Origin: Allosphingosinicella indica
Lineage (GTDB): Bacteria > Pseudomonadota > Alphaproteobacteria > Sphingomonadales > Sphingomonadaceae
Length of the DNA: 64,000 bases
Assembly (NCBI RefSeq): GCF_900177405.1
Contig: NZ_LT840185.1
Location: forward strand, 310,001 to 374,000
Reading direction: 5' to 3'
Every line of letters starts with the position of its first letter. Positions within the stretch are counted from its first letter, which is position 1. The notes under the pieces are model-generated. The model was given only the letters and a program-made list of their open reading frames with translations, had not been told where the DNA came from and searched no databases. The translations under genes were made by a program, and so were the position numbers. Positions 38,118 through 49,562 of the stretch are shown piece after piece.

Positions 38118-39452
38118 ATGGCCGAGACCTCGCCCTTCCAGTTCCGCGACTATCGCTTCTTCTGGGCGGCGCGGCTCACCAGCACGATCGCCAACACGAT
38201 GCTCGTCGTGGTGCTCGGCATCCATGTCTACGACATCGCGCGCCTCACCATGTCGATCCGCGAGGCGAGCTTCTGGCTCGGCATGGTCGGCCTCGCGCAA
38301 TTCCTGCCGCTGTTCCTGCTGACGCTCGCGGCGGGCTATATCGCCGACCGGATCGACCGACGCTGGATCGTCCGCGCCGCGATCGGGCTGGAGCTGATCT
38401 GTGCCGCGGCGCTCGCCGCGCTCGTCTGGCTCGATGCGATGTCGCTCGCGCCGCTGTTCGCGGTCGCCGTGGCGCTCGGCATCGGCCGCGCCTTCGCCGG
38501 GCCGGCGCTGAGCGCCATCGCGCCCAACATCGTGCCGCCCGCGCTGCTGCCCAGCGCCATCGCGCTCAATTCGATCGCCTGGCAGGCAGGCGCGGTCGCC
38601 GGCCCGCTGATCGGCGGCGGCGCCTATGCGCTCAGCATCGCCCTTCCCTACGAAGCCTCGGCCCTTCTCTACGCCGTCGCCTTCGTCGCAATGCTGATGA
38701 TCCGCCCCATCCCGCTCGGCAAGGCCGGCGCGTCGCGGCCCTTGCGCGCAGTGATCGAAGGGCTCGCCTATGTCCGCAACAACAAGATCGTGCTGGGCGC
38801 GATCACGCTCGATCTTTTCGCGGTATTGCTCGGCGGCGCGACCGCGATGCTCCCAGTCTTCGCGCGCGACATCCTCCATGTCGGATCGGAAGGGCTCGGT
38901 GCGCTCCGCGCCGCGCCTGCGGTCGGCGCGGCGCTCACCGCGCTGATCCTCGCCCGCCGTCCGATCCAGCGCCGGGTAGGCGCCAAGATGTTCGTCTGCG
39001 TCGCGATCTTCGGGCTCGCCACCATCGTCTTCGGCGAAAGCCGCGTGATGTGGCTGTCGCTTGCCGCGCTCTTCGTCATCGGCGCGTCGGACATGATCAG
39101 CGTCTACGTCCGCCAGTCGCTGATCCAGCTACACACGCCCGATGCGATGCGCGGCCGCGTCTCCGCCGTCTCTGGTCTCTTCATCTCCGCGTCGAACGAG
39201 TTGGGCGAGTTCCGCGCCGGGCTCGCCGGCTCCGCGGTCGGCCCGGTCGCCGCGGTGGTCGGCGGCGGCGCGCTCGCCGTCGCAGCCACGGGCCTTTGCG
39301 CCTGGGCCTTCCCGTCGCTGCGCCGCGCCGACCGTTTCGTCGCGCCCGATGCCGCAAGCCTGATGAAGGATCCGGGCAAGGACCGTCCCGACGTCGAACT
39401 TCCCCCGCTGGTCGCGGGGCTCGATCCCAAAGCCGAGAAAGGACTGCCATGA
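38118..39452 (+). CDS. MFS transporter, EntS-like group
   Basis: A 444-residue permease with ten to twelve helices. Features are [22 protein letters not shown] at the start, the loop-2/3 motif [11 protein letters not shown], and [22 protein letters not shown] in the second half. This is the MFS_3/EntS-like group of exporters. The substrate is unknown. The ATG at 38118 was preferred over a GTG at 38106. Its stop overlaps the cysK ATG (ATGA), so they are coupled. Confidence 0.85.
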   Translation: MAETSPFQFRDYRFFWAARLTSTIANTMLVVVLGIHVYDIARLTMSIREASFWLGMVGLAQFLPLFLLTLAAGYIADRIDRRWIVRAAIGLELICAAALAALVWLDAMSLAPLFAVAVALGIGRAFAGPALSAIAPNIVPPALLPSAIALNSIAWQAGAVAGPLIGGGAYALSIALPYEASALLYAVAFVAMLMIRPIPLGKAGASRPLRAVIEGLAYVRNNKIVLGAITLDLFAVLLGGATAMLPVFARDILHVGSEGLGALRAAPAVGAALTALILARRPIQRRVGAKMFVCVAIFGLATIVFGESRVMWLSLAALFVIGASDMISVYVRQSLIQLHTPDAMRGRVSAVSGLFISASNELGEFRAGLAGSAVGPVAAVVGGGALAVAATGLCAWAFPSLRRADRFVAPDAASLMKDPGKDRPDVELPPLVAGLDPKAEKGLP

Positions 39453-40366
39453 AAGCCGCAAACATCCTGGAGACCATCGGCAACACGCCGCATATCCGCA
39501 TCAACCGCCTGTTCGGCGACGCCGAGGTGTGGGTGAAGTCCGAGCGCGCCAATCCCGGCGGATCGATCAAGGACCGCATCGCGCTGGCGATGATCGAGGA
39601 CGCAGAGAAATCCGGCAAGCTCAAGCCCGGCGGCACGATCGTCGAGCCGACCAGCGGCAATACCGGCATCGGCCTCGCGATGGTCGCCGCGGTCAAGGGC
39701 TACAAGCTCGTCCTCGTCATGCCGGAGAGCATGAGCCTCGAGCGCCGCCGGCTGATGCTAGCTTATGGCGCGACCTTCGATCTGACGCCCAAGGAAAAGG
39801 GGATGAAAGGCGCGATCGCCCGCGCCGAGGAGATCGTCGCGGAGACCGACGGCGCTTGGATGCCACAGCAGTTCGAGAATCCCGCGAACATCGACGTCCA
39901 TGTGCGGACCACGGCGGAGGAGATCGCGCGCGATTTCGCCGACACGCCGCCGGGCGTGATCATCACCGGCGTCGGCACCGGCGGGCACATCACAGCCTGC
40001 GCCGAAGTGCTCAAGAAACGCTGGCCGAAGCTTCAGGTGTTCGCGGTGGAGCCGACTCTGTCACCGGTGCTGTCGGGCGGCGATCCCGGCCCGCACCCGA
40101 TCCAGGGCATCGGCGCTGGCTTCGTACCCGGCAACCTGCACATGGATGCCATCGATGGGGTGATTCAAGTCGATCCAGCCGACGCCAAGGACATGGCGCG
40201 CCGGGCGGCGAGTGAAGAAGGGATATTGGTCGGGATCAGTTCGGGCGCAACGCTTGCCGCGATCGCGCAGAAGCTGAAGGAGCTGCCCGCAGGCAGCCGC
40301 GTGCTGGGCTTCAATTACGACACCGGCGAGCGCTACCTGTCGGTGCCGGACTTCCTGCCCGAATAG
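39449..40366 (+). CDS. cysK: cysteine synthase A
   Basis: CysK replaces the acetyl group of O-acetylserine with sulfide to make cysteine. The 305-residue protein has PLP-lysine Lys41 in NPGGSIKDR, the substrate loop PTSGNTG, the phosphate-binding GTGTGGH loop, and SSGATLAAI. All key residues are in place. It is the second gene after an MFS permease, which may export a thiol or related metabolite (inference). Confidence 0.95.
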   Translation: MKAANILETIGNTPHIRINRLFGDAEVWVKSERANPGGSIKDRIALAMIEDAEKSGKLKPGGTIVEPTSGNTGIGLAMVAAVKGYKLVLVMPESMSLERRRLMLAYGATFDLTPKEKGMKGAIARAEEIVAETDGAWMPQQFENPANIDVHVRTTAEEIARDFADTPPGVIITGVGTGGHITACAEVLKKRWPKLQVFAVEPTLSPVLSGGDPGPHPIQGIGAGFVPGNLHMDAIDGVIQVDPADAKDMARRAASEEGILVGISSGATLAAIAQKLKELPAGSRVLGFNYDTGERYLSVPDFLPE

Positions 40367-40404
40367 GAAAAGCGGGCCGCGCCGCACAGTCCCGGCGCGG
40401 CCCG
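40367..40404 (-). terminator. intrinsic terminator between convergent genes
   Basis: An 11-bp GGGCCGCGCCG / CGGCGCGGCCC stem is followed on the minus strand by GCTTTTCC, placing a terminator after the 40414-40812 gene. It may also stop cysK transcription. Confidence 0.75.
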
Positions 40405-40413
40405 ATCATCCGT

Positions 40414-40812
40414 TTAGCGGCAGCGCGCGTCGCCCTTGTCGATCGCCTCGCCGGCCGCGGCACCGGCCGCGCCGCCGATCAGCGCGCCGAGCAGTCCCGA
40501 TCCGCCGGGCGCGATCGCAGCGCCGAGCGCACCGCCCGCAAGGCCGCCGACGATGAGGCCGGTCGTGCCGTCCGGACGGCGGCAGTAATAGCGTCCGTCC
40601 TGGCCGCGATAGACGCGGTCGTTCCGCGACAGGCGGCGCTCGGTGTAGCGCGCGTCGTCCCGATAATAGCGGTCGGCATAATAACCATTGTAGCGCGGAT
40701 CGGGACGGTCGTAATCGTAGCGGCCGTAATCGTCATAACCGTAACCGCCGCCCATGGTGGAGCAGCCCGCGAGCATCGTCGCGCCCGCGACGGTGAGGAG
40801 GAGAGTACGCAT
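40414..40812 (-). CDS. glycine-zipper lipoprotein
   Basis: A 132-residue lipoprotein (MLAGCSTMGG). A Tyr/Asp/Arg-rich segment (about 25-75) is followed by YYCRRPDGTTG and a glycine-zipper pair (LIVGGLAGGALGAAI and LLGALIGGAAGAAAGEAI), as in RcsF/SlyB-like or OsmB-like outer-membrane proteins. Its role in the envelope is unknown. Confidence 0.85.
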   Translation of the reverse strand: MRTLLLTVAGATMLAGCSTMGGGYGYDDYGRYDYDRPDPRYNGYYADRYYRDDARYTERRLSRNDRVYRGQDGRYYCRRPDGTTGLIVGGLAGGALGAAIAPGGSGLLGALIGGAAGAAAGEAIDKGDARCR

Positions 40813-40886
40813 TTTACAGCCCTTTCACGATGAGTGTGACGAAGGCGTAATGAACGGGCGGCGATAAGGTTGCGGATGACGTCAGA

Positions 40887-41675
40887 TCAGCGCCGGTCGG
40901 GCGGGATCTCGCGCACTTCCCATGTGATGCTGTGCTCGATCCGGCTAACCACCGGCCGACCGCGCCAATCGCGCGAGGGATCGTAGCGATAGCGCCGCTC
41001 GACGAGCGCGCAGGTGTCGGCGTCGAGCTGCCCATCCCCGCTCGATCGTGTGACCTCGCATTCCACCGCGCGGCCGTCGGCGGTGATCGTGTAGAGCACG
41101 CCGACGGTGCCGCCGATCCCGGCGTCCGCGGCGGCGCGCGGATAGTCGCCGGCACGCAGCTCGCGGATCAGCCGCGGCGGACTGTCGTCGCGCCAGCCGC
41201 CGCCACCACCGTCGCCATCGCCGCCCGCACCCGATCCGCGGCCGTTGCCGACGCCGCCCGCGCCCGTCCCCGGCCCGCGCACGGGCGCGGCGCCCATCGA
41301 GGCGTCGAAGGCGGTGTCGGGGACCGGCGCGGCGGTGATCGGCGGCGGCACGGGGAGGCGGATGACGGGATCGGGCGCCATGATCTCGGTCGCGCGGCTC
41401 TTGAGGTTGGGCGGCGCGGCGGCGCCCTCGCGGCCCGGCGCGAACTTGCGGCGCGGCTCTGGCGAGGGGCTTTTCCTGGGCGGCGGCGGGACGATCTTTT
41501 CTTCGCGGAGCGGCGGCGGAGGAAGCACGTCGAAGACCTCGAGCGGCCGCTCGACGACGCGGCTCACCGGCACGCCCAAACCCCACAGCAGCCCGGCGCC
41601 GAGCGCGGCATGGACCAGCGCCGTAAGCGCCGCTCCGCCGACCCGGCTGCGATCCTGGCTCCAGGCATGCGCCAC
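40887..41675 (-). CDS. TonB family protein
   Basis: A 262-residue protein with one N-terminal membrane helix (about 15-36), a long Pro/Gly-rich spacer (KIVPPPPRKSPSPEP, GAGGDGDGGGGG), and a C-terminal TonB domain (DYPRAAADAGIGGTVGVLY, DGRAVECEVTRSSGDGQLD). It couples the proton-motive force to outer-membrane transporters with an ExbBD complex, which is not encoded nearby. Confidence 0.88.
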   Translation of the reverse strand: MAHAWSQDRSRVGGAALTALVHAALGAGLLWGLGVPVSRVVERPLEVFDVLPPPPLREEKIVPPPPRKSPSPEPRRKFAPGREGAAAPPNLKSRATEIMAPDPVIRLPVPPPITAAPVPDTAFDASMGAAPVRGPGTGAGGVGNGRGSGAGGDGDGGGGGWRDDSPPRLIRELRAGDYPRAAADAGIGGTVGVLYTITADGRAVECEVTRSSGDGQLDADTCALVERRYRYDPSRDWRGRPVVSRIEHSITWEVREIPPDRR

Positions 41676-41744
41676 GCGAAAAACTCCCGCTGTTGCGAGC
41701 GGGTTATGGGCGAACGGTGCTGAACCTTGGCTGATCGGCCCCGG

Positions 41745-41945
41745 TCAGTCGACCAGGGCGGCGGCGGCTTTGCGGGCTTCGGTTTCGGCGCGGAGCTTGT
41801 CGGTGCGGGCGGCGCGGGAGGCCATGGCTTCCCAGGCGGCGGCGGAGCGCAGGCAGCGATCACGGACATTGTCGAGCGCGGCGGCATCGGCCTGCGCCTG
41901 CGACTCGACGGCGCGAGCGCGGTAGAAATCTTCGGTGCTGCTCAT
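41745..41945 (-). CDS. 66-residue helical protein
   Basis: A short, entirely helical, Ala/Arg-rich protein (YRARAVESQAQADAAALDN, WEAMASRAARTDKL). It has the same general size, charge pattern and aromatic-Arg-rich start as the proteins at 9691-9861 and 42330-42512. No named family recognised. It lies between the TonB and cold-shock genes on the same strand. Confidence 0.7.
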   Translation of the reverse strand: MSSTEDFYRARAVESQAQADAAALDNVRDRCLRSAAAWEAMASRAARTDKLRAETEARKAAAALVD

Positions 41946-41994
41946 GGGCTTGTCTGTCCTCCAGGGGGATGGGAACGCGGATGGGCGCGGGTAT

Positions 41995-42016
41995 CCCCTC
42001 CGCCGCAGCGGAGGGG
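41995..42016. other. hairpin downstream of the cold-shock gene
   Basis: A perfect 9-bp CCCCTCCGC / GCGGAGGGG stem lies 12 bases beyond the cold-shock stop. It lacks a T tract, so it may protect the mRNA 3' end rather than terminate. Confidence 0.4.
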
Positions 42017-42027
42017 AAAGCGAAGGC

Positions 42028-42237
42028 TTAGTCGACGCTCTGCAGGTTGACCGCGCTGGTCTTGCCGCGGCGGTCCTGCTCCAGCTCGTAGCTGATGCGC
42101 TGCTCGGGGGCGAGCGTGCTCATCCCTGCGCGCTCGACGGCGCTGATGTGGACGAAAGCGTCGGCGCCGCCCTCTTCGTTGGCGATGAAGCCGAAGCCCT
42201 TCTGATTGTCGAAGAACTTGACGCGTCCGGTAGGCAT
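42028..42237 (-). CDS. cold-shock domain protein
   Basis: A 69-residue single cold-shock domain. RNP1 is KGFGFI (13-18) and RNP2 is FVHI (28-31), after the typical start MPTGRVKFFDNQ. These proteins bind single-stranded RNA and DNA and melt mRNA structure at low temperature or in stationary phase. An in-frame extension to 42309 is unlikely because the ATG at 42237 is the family start. Confidence 0.94.
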   Translation of the reverse strand: MPTGRVKFFDNQKGFGFIANEEGGADAFVHISAVERAGMSTLAPEQRISYELEQDRRGKTSAVNLQSVD

Positions 42238-42329
42238 ATCGTGTTTCCTTGTCGTGACGGTGGCCGGATTGGCCGCCGCTTTAGTGTCTGGAGTAGAAGA
42301 AGGGCGCATTGCGGCGCCCGGCGAAAGGG

Positions 42330-42512
42330 TCAGGCGGCCATCGACGACGCAGCGGAGAAATCCGCGGCGATGACGTTGCGGCCCACAAGATCGATCCGCC
42401 CGCGATAGAGATCCGCGAGCATCAGATGCGCCGCGCGCGAGCGATCGCAGGCGGCGGTCTCGGCGCGCTCGCGCTCCTCGGCCTCACGGCGGATAAGATA
42501 GTCGAGGTCCAT
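42330..42512 (-). CDS. 60-residue helical protein, small-protein family member
   Basis: Starts MDLDYLIRREAEERERAETAA with GGGAGAGG before the ATG. AHLMLADLYRGRI matches AHYALANFYLERI of the 9691-9861 protein. Predicted helical with no membrane segment. The function is unknown. Confidence 0.72.
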   Translation of the reverse strand: MDLDYLIRREAEERERAETAACDRSRAAHLMLADLYRGRIDLVGRNVIAADFSAASSMAA

Positions 42513-42861
42513 GCGCCTCTCCCTTCTTGCAAGCGGGAGCACACGGAAGGCGCTGGGGCGCCGATCGGAGCGAGGGCCGCCGAAACGGCCCTGCGGGTCT
42601 CTCAGTCACCGGCAGGCTCACATCGGGTGAAGCCGGCGATGGCGAAGGTGTAGCACGCCCCGCCCCATTCACCTAATCGCGAGGATGCGCAGAGCGCGAA
42701 TGTTCCCAATGTTCGCACTGACCATGGAGGTTTCGCGGGAACCGGATTCGGTGCGGTTGCGGCGAGGCGGAAGCGGCGAAGCCATCCGCAGGATGAATCA
42801 AATCAAATCCTACTTTGCAAGTTTCCAGCGGCGCGGAGCAGGCGGCCTTCGGCTAAAACAT

Positions 42862-42953
42862 TTCACGCAAAGGCGCGAAGGCGCGAAGATGTTTGGAAAG
42901 GTTGCGCCAGCGCTTGCGCCCCCTCCCCTTCGCGGCTTCGCGCCTTCGCGTGA
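42862..42953. repeat. two-armed repeat TTCACGCAAAGGCGCGAAG family
   Basis: The roughly 500 bases between 42513 and 42989 contain no convincing gene. They hold this element, whose 27-base inverted arms (42862-42888 and about 42927-42953) differ by about two bases. Each arm carries repeated GCGCGAAG units. A frame across it (42685-42987) lacks coding character. Confidence 0.75.
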
Positions 42954-42989
42954 ACCATTGCTGCCGCTGTCGCGGACAAGACGGTAGCC

Positions 42990-43421
42990 ATGATGGGCAA
43001 GCACCGTGCGCGCCGTGCCAATGTTCGCTATTCGTTCCGTATGCGCGAGTCGGATGATGCGGGGCGGAAGGTGGCGGCGGGGGCTGCGGGCGGGGAGCGG
43101 CGGGAGCGGGCTCCGCCGGCGCTCAGGAGCATCTTCGAGGCGGCGCGGCGCGGCTGGAACGTAAAGCTCACCTGCTGGCAATGCGGCCACGTCCGCATCC
43201 TCGATTCCGCCGCATTATGGCTGCGCATGTCGCTGAAGGATCTGCCCGACGATCTGCGCGAATTGCCGCGTTACTGCAAATGCACCCGCTGCCGCGACGA
43301 GCGCAACGAAGGCATCAACCGCCCCCGCCTCACCCTCTGCCGCGACGCCCCGACCGGCGAACCGATGAAAATGCCGACCGCGAGGCAATGGAAGGAGGGG
43401 CTCAGGTGGCAGCGGCGGTGA
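42990..43421 (+). CDS. zinc-ribbon protein of unknown function
   Basis: A 143-residue basic protein. Cys pairs CWQCGH (about 62-67) and CKCTRCRDE (about 95-103) form a likely zinc ribbon, with SAALWLRMSLKDLPDDLRELP between them. The first 45 residues are Arg-rich and may include misassigned start. The last 141 bases of this gene are repeated at 43874-44014. It is probably the native gene next to uvrA before the accessory DNA arrived. Confidence 0.65.
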   Translation: MMGKHRARRANVRYSFRMRESDDAGRKVAAGAAGGERRERAPPALRSIFEAARRGWNVKLTCWQCGHVRILDSAALWLRMSLKDLPDDLRELPRYCKCTRCRDERNEGINRPRLTLCRDAPTGEPMKMPTARQWKEGLRWQRR

Positions 43422-43461
43422 GTTGACGACTCGGACAATCGTCTGCACCCATGACAGACCT

Positions 43462-43836
43462 ATGGATGAGGATGCCATAAAGCAGGCCCAGATCGCTGCG
43501 GCTTGGGAAGCGCATAATGCCGGGCCCCACGGCTACCGTCGTCAGTGGCTCATTCGTCTTCTAGCAATGCAGGACGATAAGTGCGCTTACTGTAAAGAGA
43601 TCATCTCAATCTCACCGACCGGTGATGCGACACTGGATCATCAAGTTCCACTCGCAAAGGCAGGCGCGGACGCCTTCGAGAATTGCGTGGCAGCATGTGA
43701 ACTCTGCAATCACGCCAAGGGCGATCTACTGCCGGGAGAGTTCGCACTGGTGATGCTCGACCGCCGCGCGCAAGTTCTTGAGGGCCGTCGTAAGCGAGCA
43801 AAATGGCGCGGGCGATATTCGCGCCGTCACCCCTGA
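43462..43836 (+). CDS. HNH endonuclease
   Basis: A 124-residue HNH nuclease. Zinc cysteines are Cys41/Cys44 (CAYC) and Cys79/Cys82 (CELCNHAKG), and the active site is LDHQVPL with His60, then Asn74. The ATG at 43462 was chosen; a TTG at 43423 would extend it. Codon use is less GC-rich than in the flanking genes. It sits between two copies of the zinc-ribbon gene's 3' end. Its role could be restriction, homing or part of a larger defence set. Confidence 0.85.
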   Translation: MDEDAIKQAQIAAAWEAHNAGPHGYRRQWLIRLLAMQDDKCAYCKEIISISPTGDATLDHQVPLAKAGADAFENCVAACELCNHAKGDLLPGEFALVMLDRRAQVLEGRRKRAKWRGRYSRRHP

Positions 43837-43845
43837 CCCCGACGA

Positions 43846-44014
43846 TCTCCCCGAGCTGCCGGGCACTCACAATTGCACCCGCTGCCGCGACGAGCGCAAC
43901 GAAGGCATCAACCGCCCCCGTCTCACCCTCTGCCGCGACGCCCCGACCGGCGAACCGATGAAAATGCCGACCGCAAAGCAACGGAAGGACGGGCTGCGGT
44001 GGCAGCGGCGGTGA
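43846..44014 (+). pseudogene. truncated second copy of the zinc-ribbon gene
   Basis: In the frame ending at 44014 the translation NCTRCRDERNEGINRP to GLRWQRR matches the end of the 42990-43421 protein with three substitutions. The upstream part, including the CWQCGH pair, is missing and no start fits. It is a 3' remnant that marks a recombination border. Confidence 0.8.
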
Positions 44015-44085
44015 TCAAAAACTGGCGCAATCTACTGTTACACAGCGTCAGGGAACATAGAGCAACTCACTCAGGATTTACACGC

Positions 44086-44091
44086 TTGACA
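44086..44091 (+). promoter_or_regulatory. possible -35 element before the ATPase gene
   Basis: TTGACA lies 71 bases before the ATPase ATG in the only intergenic space of the island (44015-44161). The -10 is unclear (AGAAAC or AAACAT at 17-19 bases). AAGAAAGG before the ATG is the ribosome site. Confidence 0.3.
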
Positions 44092-44161
44092 CTACGCCGG
44101 ATGACGCGAGAAACATGCTCACCTACATCCTATTAAATTTGCGACCAAGAAAGGCCGGCAA

Positions 44162-45517
44162 ATGCTGACGGGGCTAACGCTCAGGAATTTTCGGGCCTTT
44201 AAGGACCAGTCTTTTCGTTTTCGAAGACTGAACATCTTTATCGGAAAGAACAATTCTGGCAAGTCGAGCGCCCTGAGCGCTTTAAACCTAATTGCCCAAA
44301 CGATCTCGACACAAGAACTCGAGAGCACTCCGTTGCTGTTGAACGGCCAGTTTCAAAATCTTGGTACCTACATTGACGTAGTAAATGGCAATAATCCCCG
44401 GAGAAAGATTGGTATTGATCTGGAGTTCGATCGGTTTTCTGTAAAAACGGAGTACAAATATCGTTCCCAACGTCGAGAGATAGATATTTCGGACTTTGAG
44501 TTACTAGATAGGTCTAAGTCCGTAATGAAATATACGGCACGGAAGGACTCGTACAGTTTATCGGTCAAAGGCCGAGATGTCGAAAAGATATTTCCGTCCT
44601 ATAAGAAGAGGCGACCCAGGTTTATTAATTTTTGGCCAACCAGCATTGTTCCCTCCACCCAGTTCCGATCGTTTGAGGAACGCGATACGCCTGCTTATAA
44701 AACATTGAGGGAGGCGGACATTGCGCTGTATACGGCTCGTCGCAACTTAATGAGATATTTCGATAATTTTGACTCTATCTCGCCGTTTCGTGACCAGCCC
44801 CAGCGGACCTATCTCTATTCTGGTGAAAGCGCAAGAAAAGTCGGTATATCTGGTTCAAATATGGCGACAATGCTAGCTGCGGATGCATCGAAGAGGGGTG
44901 GAATAAGGAAGGATCTCGTATCTAACATATCTTTCTGGTTTCGATACACTGGCATTGCGGAGGGTGTGACTGTTCAGAGTCTAACCCCTCGTCATTTTGA
45001 AATATGCTTGATATCAAATGATGGTAGCAAACATAATATCTGCGATGTTGGTTTTGGCTGTAGCCAGGTACTTCCTGTGCTTGTTGGTGGATTAAATCTG
45101 TTTGATGAAAGCCACCCGGGTTCTTCTAATAAACTTCTAGTCGTTCAAGAACCCGAGATTCATCTCCACCCAGATGCGCAGGCCGCTCTCGGGTCTTTCT
45201 TTTCAAATTTGGCAACTCGCGGCGGACAGATCTTTATTGAGACTCACAGCGACAATCTTGTTCTGCGGATCGCCCGTCATGTTGCGTTGGGGGACATTGC
45301 ACCCGAAGACGTGGCAATATTTTATGTGACTGACCAAGGAGAAGAGCGGGTCAGTGAGATTGGTATTGATGAACATGGAGCGTTCGAGCCACCATTTCCA
45401 AATGGCTTTTTTCCCCAACGGCAGGCGGAAAGCCTTTCACTTGCGCGCGCAGCAATGCGAAAATCATCGTCTCGAAGGACTCAGCTAGCATTTGAATATC
45501 CGGAGCCGACGGCATGA
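44162..45517 (+). CDS. OLD/RecF-like AAA ATPase with DUF3696-like end
   Basis: A 451-residue ABC-class ATPase. It opens LTLRNFRAFKDQSFRF and has Walker A GKNNSGKS (28-35), a signature-like GFGCSQVLP (297-305), Walker B LLVVQEPE (325-332, Glu330 catalytic) and the H-loop ETHSDNL (His362). The end GIDEHGAFEPPFPNGFF resembles the DUF3696 tail of this family. No TOPRIM nuclease is fused, unlike OLD proteins. It is clearly AT-richer than its surroundings, so horizontally acquired. The next gene's ATG overlaps its stop (ATGA), so the two are made together. Confidence 0.9.
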   Translation: MLTGLTLRNFRAFKDQSFRFRRLNIFIGKNNSGKSSALSALNLIAQTISTQELESTPLLLNGQFQNLGTYIDVVNGNNPRRKIGIDLEFDRFSVKTEYKYRSQRREIDISDFELLDRSKSVMKYTARKDSYSLSVKGRDVEKIFPSYKKRRPRFINFWPTSIVPSTQFRSFEERDTPAYKTLREADIALYTARRNLMRYFDNFDSISPFRDQPQRTYLYSGESARKVGISGSNMATMLAADASKRGGIRKDLVSNISFWFRYTGIAEGVTVQSLTPRHFEICLISNDGSKHNICDVGFGCSQVLPVLVGGLNLFDESHPGSSNKLLVVQEPEIHLHPDAQAALGSFFSNLATRGGQIFIETHSDNLVLRIARHVALGDIAPEDVAIFYVTDQGEERVSEIGIDEHGAFEPPFPNGFFPQRQAESLSLARAAMRKSSSRRTQLAFEYPEPTA

Positions 45518-46017
45518 GGCCTTCTGTCGTCGACGCTAACGTGATGAATTATTTTCAGCACGAGCGACTAACCGAGCGCGGAATAGCTCATGATGCAATT
45601 GACGCTATATTTCGAGAGGCAAGTATAGCTCTGGATGAAGAAGGTAAGTGCCAACAGGAATGGCTCGACTGCGCAGCAGGTAAATTCCCGCTTGCTTTGA
45701 GTGACTGGATTAATGACAAATTAGTTGAGCGAAAAATAGTGCTGTTTGCTGATAACGTCCCGTCTAAGTTTCGAGAGTTTCAAAGACTAGGAATCCCGAA
45801 AAAAGATCACAAATGGGTTACTCTATCAATTGCCTCACAATCGCGTGCATTGGTAACGGAGGATATTGACCTTATAGAGCCGCGTCAGAAATCTGCTCCC
45901 GCTAAGGTGAAAAGCAGAATTAAGTCGACATGCAAAGGAACTGTGTCTCGCTGCCTTAGGCGGGACTATGGCGTCAATGTTGTTTGCTGTGAACACGTGC
46001 CGGATCTTTGCGGTTAA
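45514..46017 (+). CDS. PIN-like nuclease, partner of the ATPase
   Basis: A 167-residue protein with a PIN-domain layout: VVDANVMNYF with Asp7, an acidic cluster DEEGKCQQE (41-49), Asp98 in PKKDHKWV, and ALVTEDIDL with Asp117 and Asp119, like the LVTxDxD strand of PIN RNases. The C-terminal third is basic and Cys-containing (STCKGTVSRC, VCCEH) and may bind nucleic acid or the partner. It is translationally coupled to the ATPase. The fold call is from motif spacing only. No antitoxin gene is adjacent. Confidence 0.68.
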   Translation: MRPSVVDANVMNYFQHERLTERGIAHDAIDAIFREASIALDEEGKCQQEWLDCAAGKFPLALSDWINDKLVERKIVLFADNVPSKFREFQRLGIPKKDHKWVTLSIASQSRALVTEDIDLIEPRQKSAPAKVKSRIKSTCKGTVSRCLRRDYGVNVVCCEHVPDLCG

Positions 46018-46090
46018 CGACCAAGGTTGCCGTTGGTCCAAACTATGTTCGATAGTGTGGATTTCTGAAAAAAGCTTGTCGCGGAAGGTC

Positions 46091-46270
46091 ATTCGGCTGC
46101 CTCTCGCTGCGCATCGAGGAGTAACCGCGCTTTTTCCTGGGTGGAGCCTTCACCACCTCCGTCCGCGACCCCGCAAGCAGGGGTGCTAGATAGGCTCCGG
46201 TAGATGACCGCCCCTTCTTCGCCACCGTCTCCGGCGTCCCTTCCGCGACGATCTCGCCGCCCTTTTTGAC
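46091..46270 (-). pseudogene. diverged duplicate of the uvrA 3' end
   Basis: On the minus strand this reads [20 protein letters not shown] then [17 protein letters not shown] and APPRKKRGYSSMR. It parallels the native UvrA end ([41 protein letters not shown]) with many substitutions and a one-base deletion near the stop. Weaker similarity may reach about 46300. With the native gene at 46324 it forms a direct repeat that marks the right border of the island. Confidence 0.85.
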
Positions 46271-46323
46271 TGAGCGTCTCGACCAACTCGGCAGTTTGCT
46301 CAGGACAGACTTGTCGCCGCAGG

Positions 46324-49374
<3,051 letters not shown>

Positions 49375-49384
49375 GGACGGCGGT

Positions 49385-49399
49385 GTTCCAGATTTGTTC
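49385..49399 (-). promoter_or_regulatory. LexA (SOS) box upstream of uvrA
   Basis: On the plus strand GTTC-CAGATTT-GTTC (GAAC-N7-GAAC on the coding strand) lies 10 bases upstream of the uvrA ATG. It is an exact match to the alphaproteobacterial LexA operator; uvrA is a classical SOS gene. Confidence 0.8.
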
Positions 49400-49562
49400 T
49401 GAGGTTGCAAGCGATGCGGATGTCGAGGCCTGACGCGGCAGCGGCGAGATGGTGGTGAGTGCGTCCAAACGCAACCGTACGCAATCCGCAGGCCAATCCT
49501 TCACCGCCGTGCAAATAAAGTTCAAGAGTACGCCAAATAGTTTTGGACGAATGGATAAGTGA

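Larger units (their letters stand above)
43281..44014. repeat. 141-base direct repeat flanking the HNH gene
   Basis: 43281-43421 and 43874-44014 are direct copies of equal length with 7 differences by eye. The first is the 3' end of the zinc-ribbon gene. Weaker similarity extends about 30 bases further left of each. The HNH gene lies between the copies. Confidence 0.9.

Noticed and set aside
42685-42987. 100-codon frame across the TTCACGC repeat
   Set aside because: Low-quality composition, crosses a palindromic repeat, no ribosome site or family.
43462-45517. Septu (PtuA ATPase with PtuB HNH) assignment for the HNH and ATPase genes
   Set aside because: The HNH gene is upstream, separated by a duplicated gene fragment, is small, and the ATPase is instead coupled to a PIN-like gene.
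43423-46310. Prophage or integrative element
   Set aside because: No integrase, transposase, phage structural gene or tRNA target; borders look like homologous 3'-end duplications.
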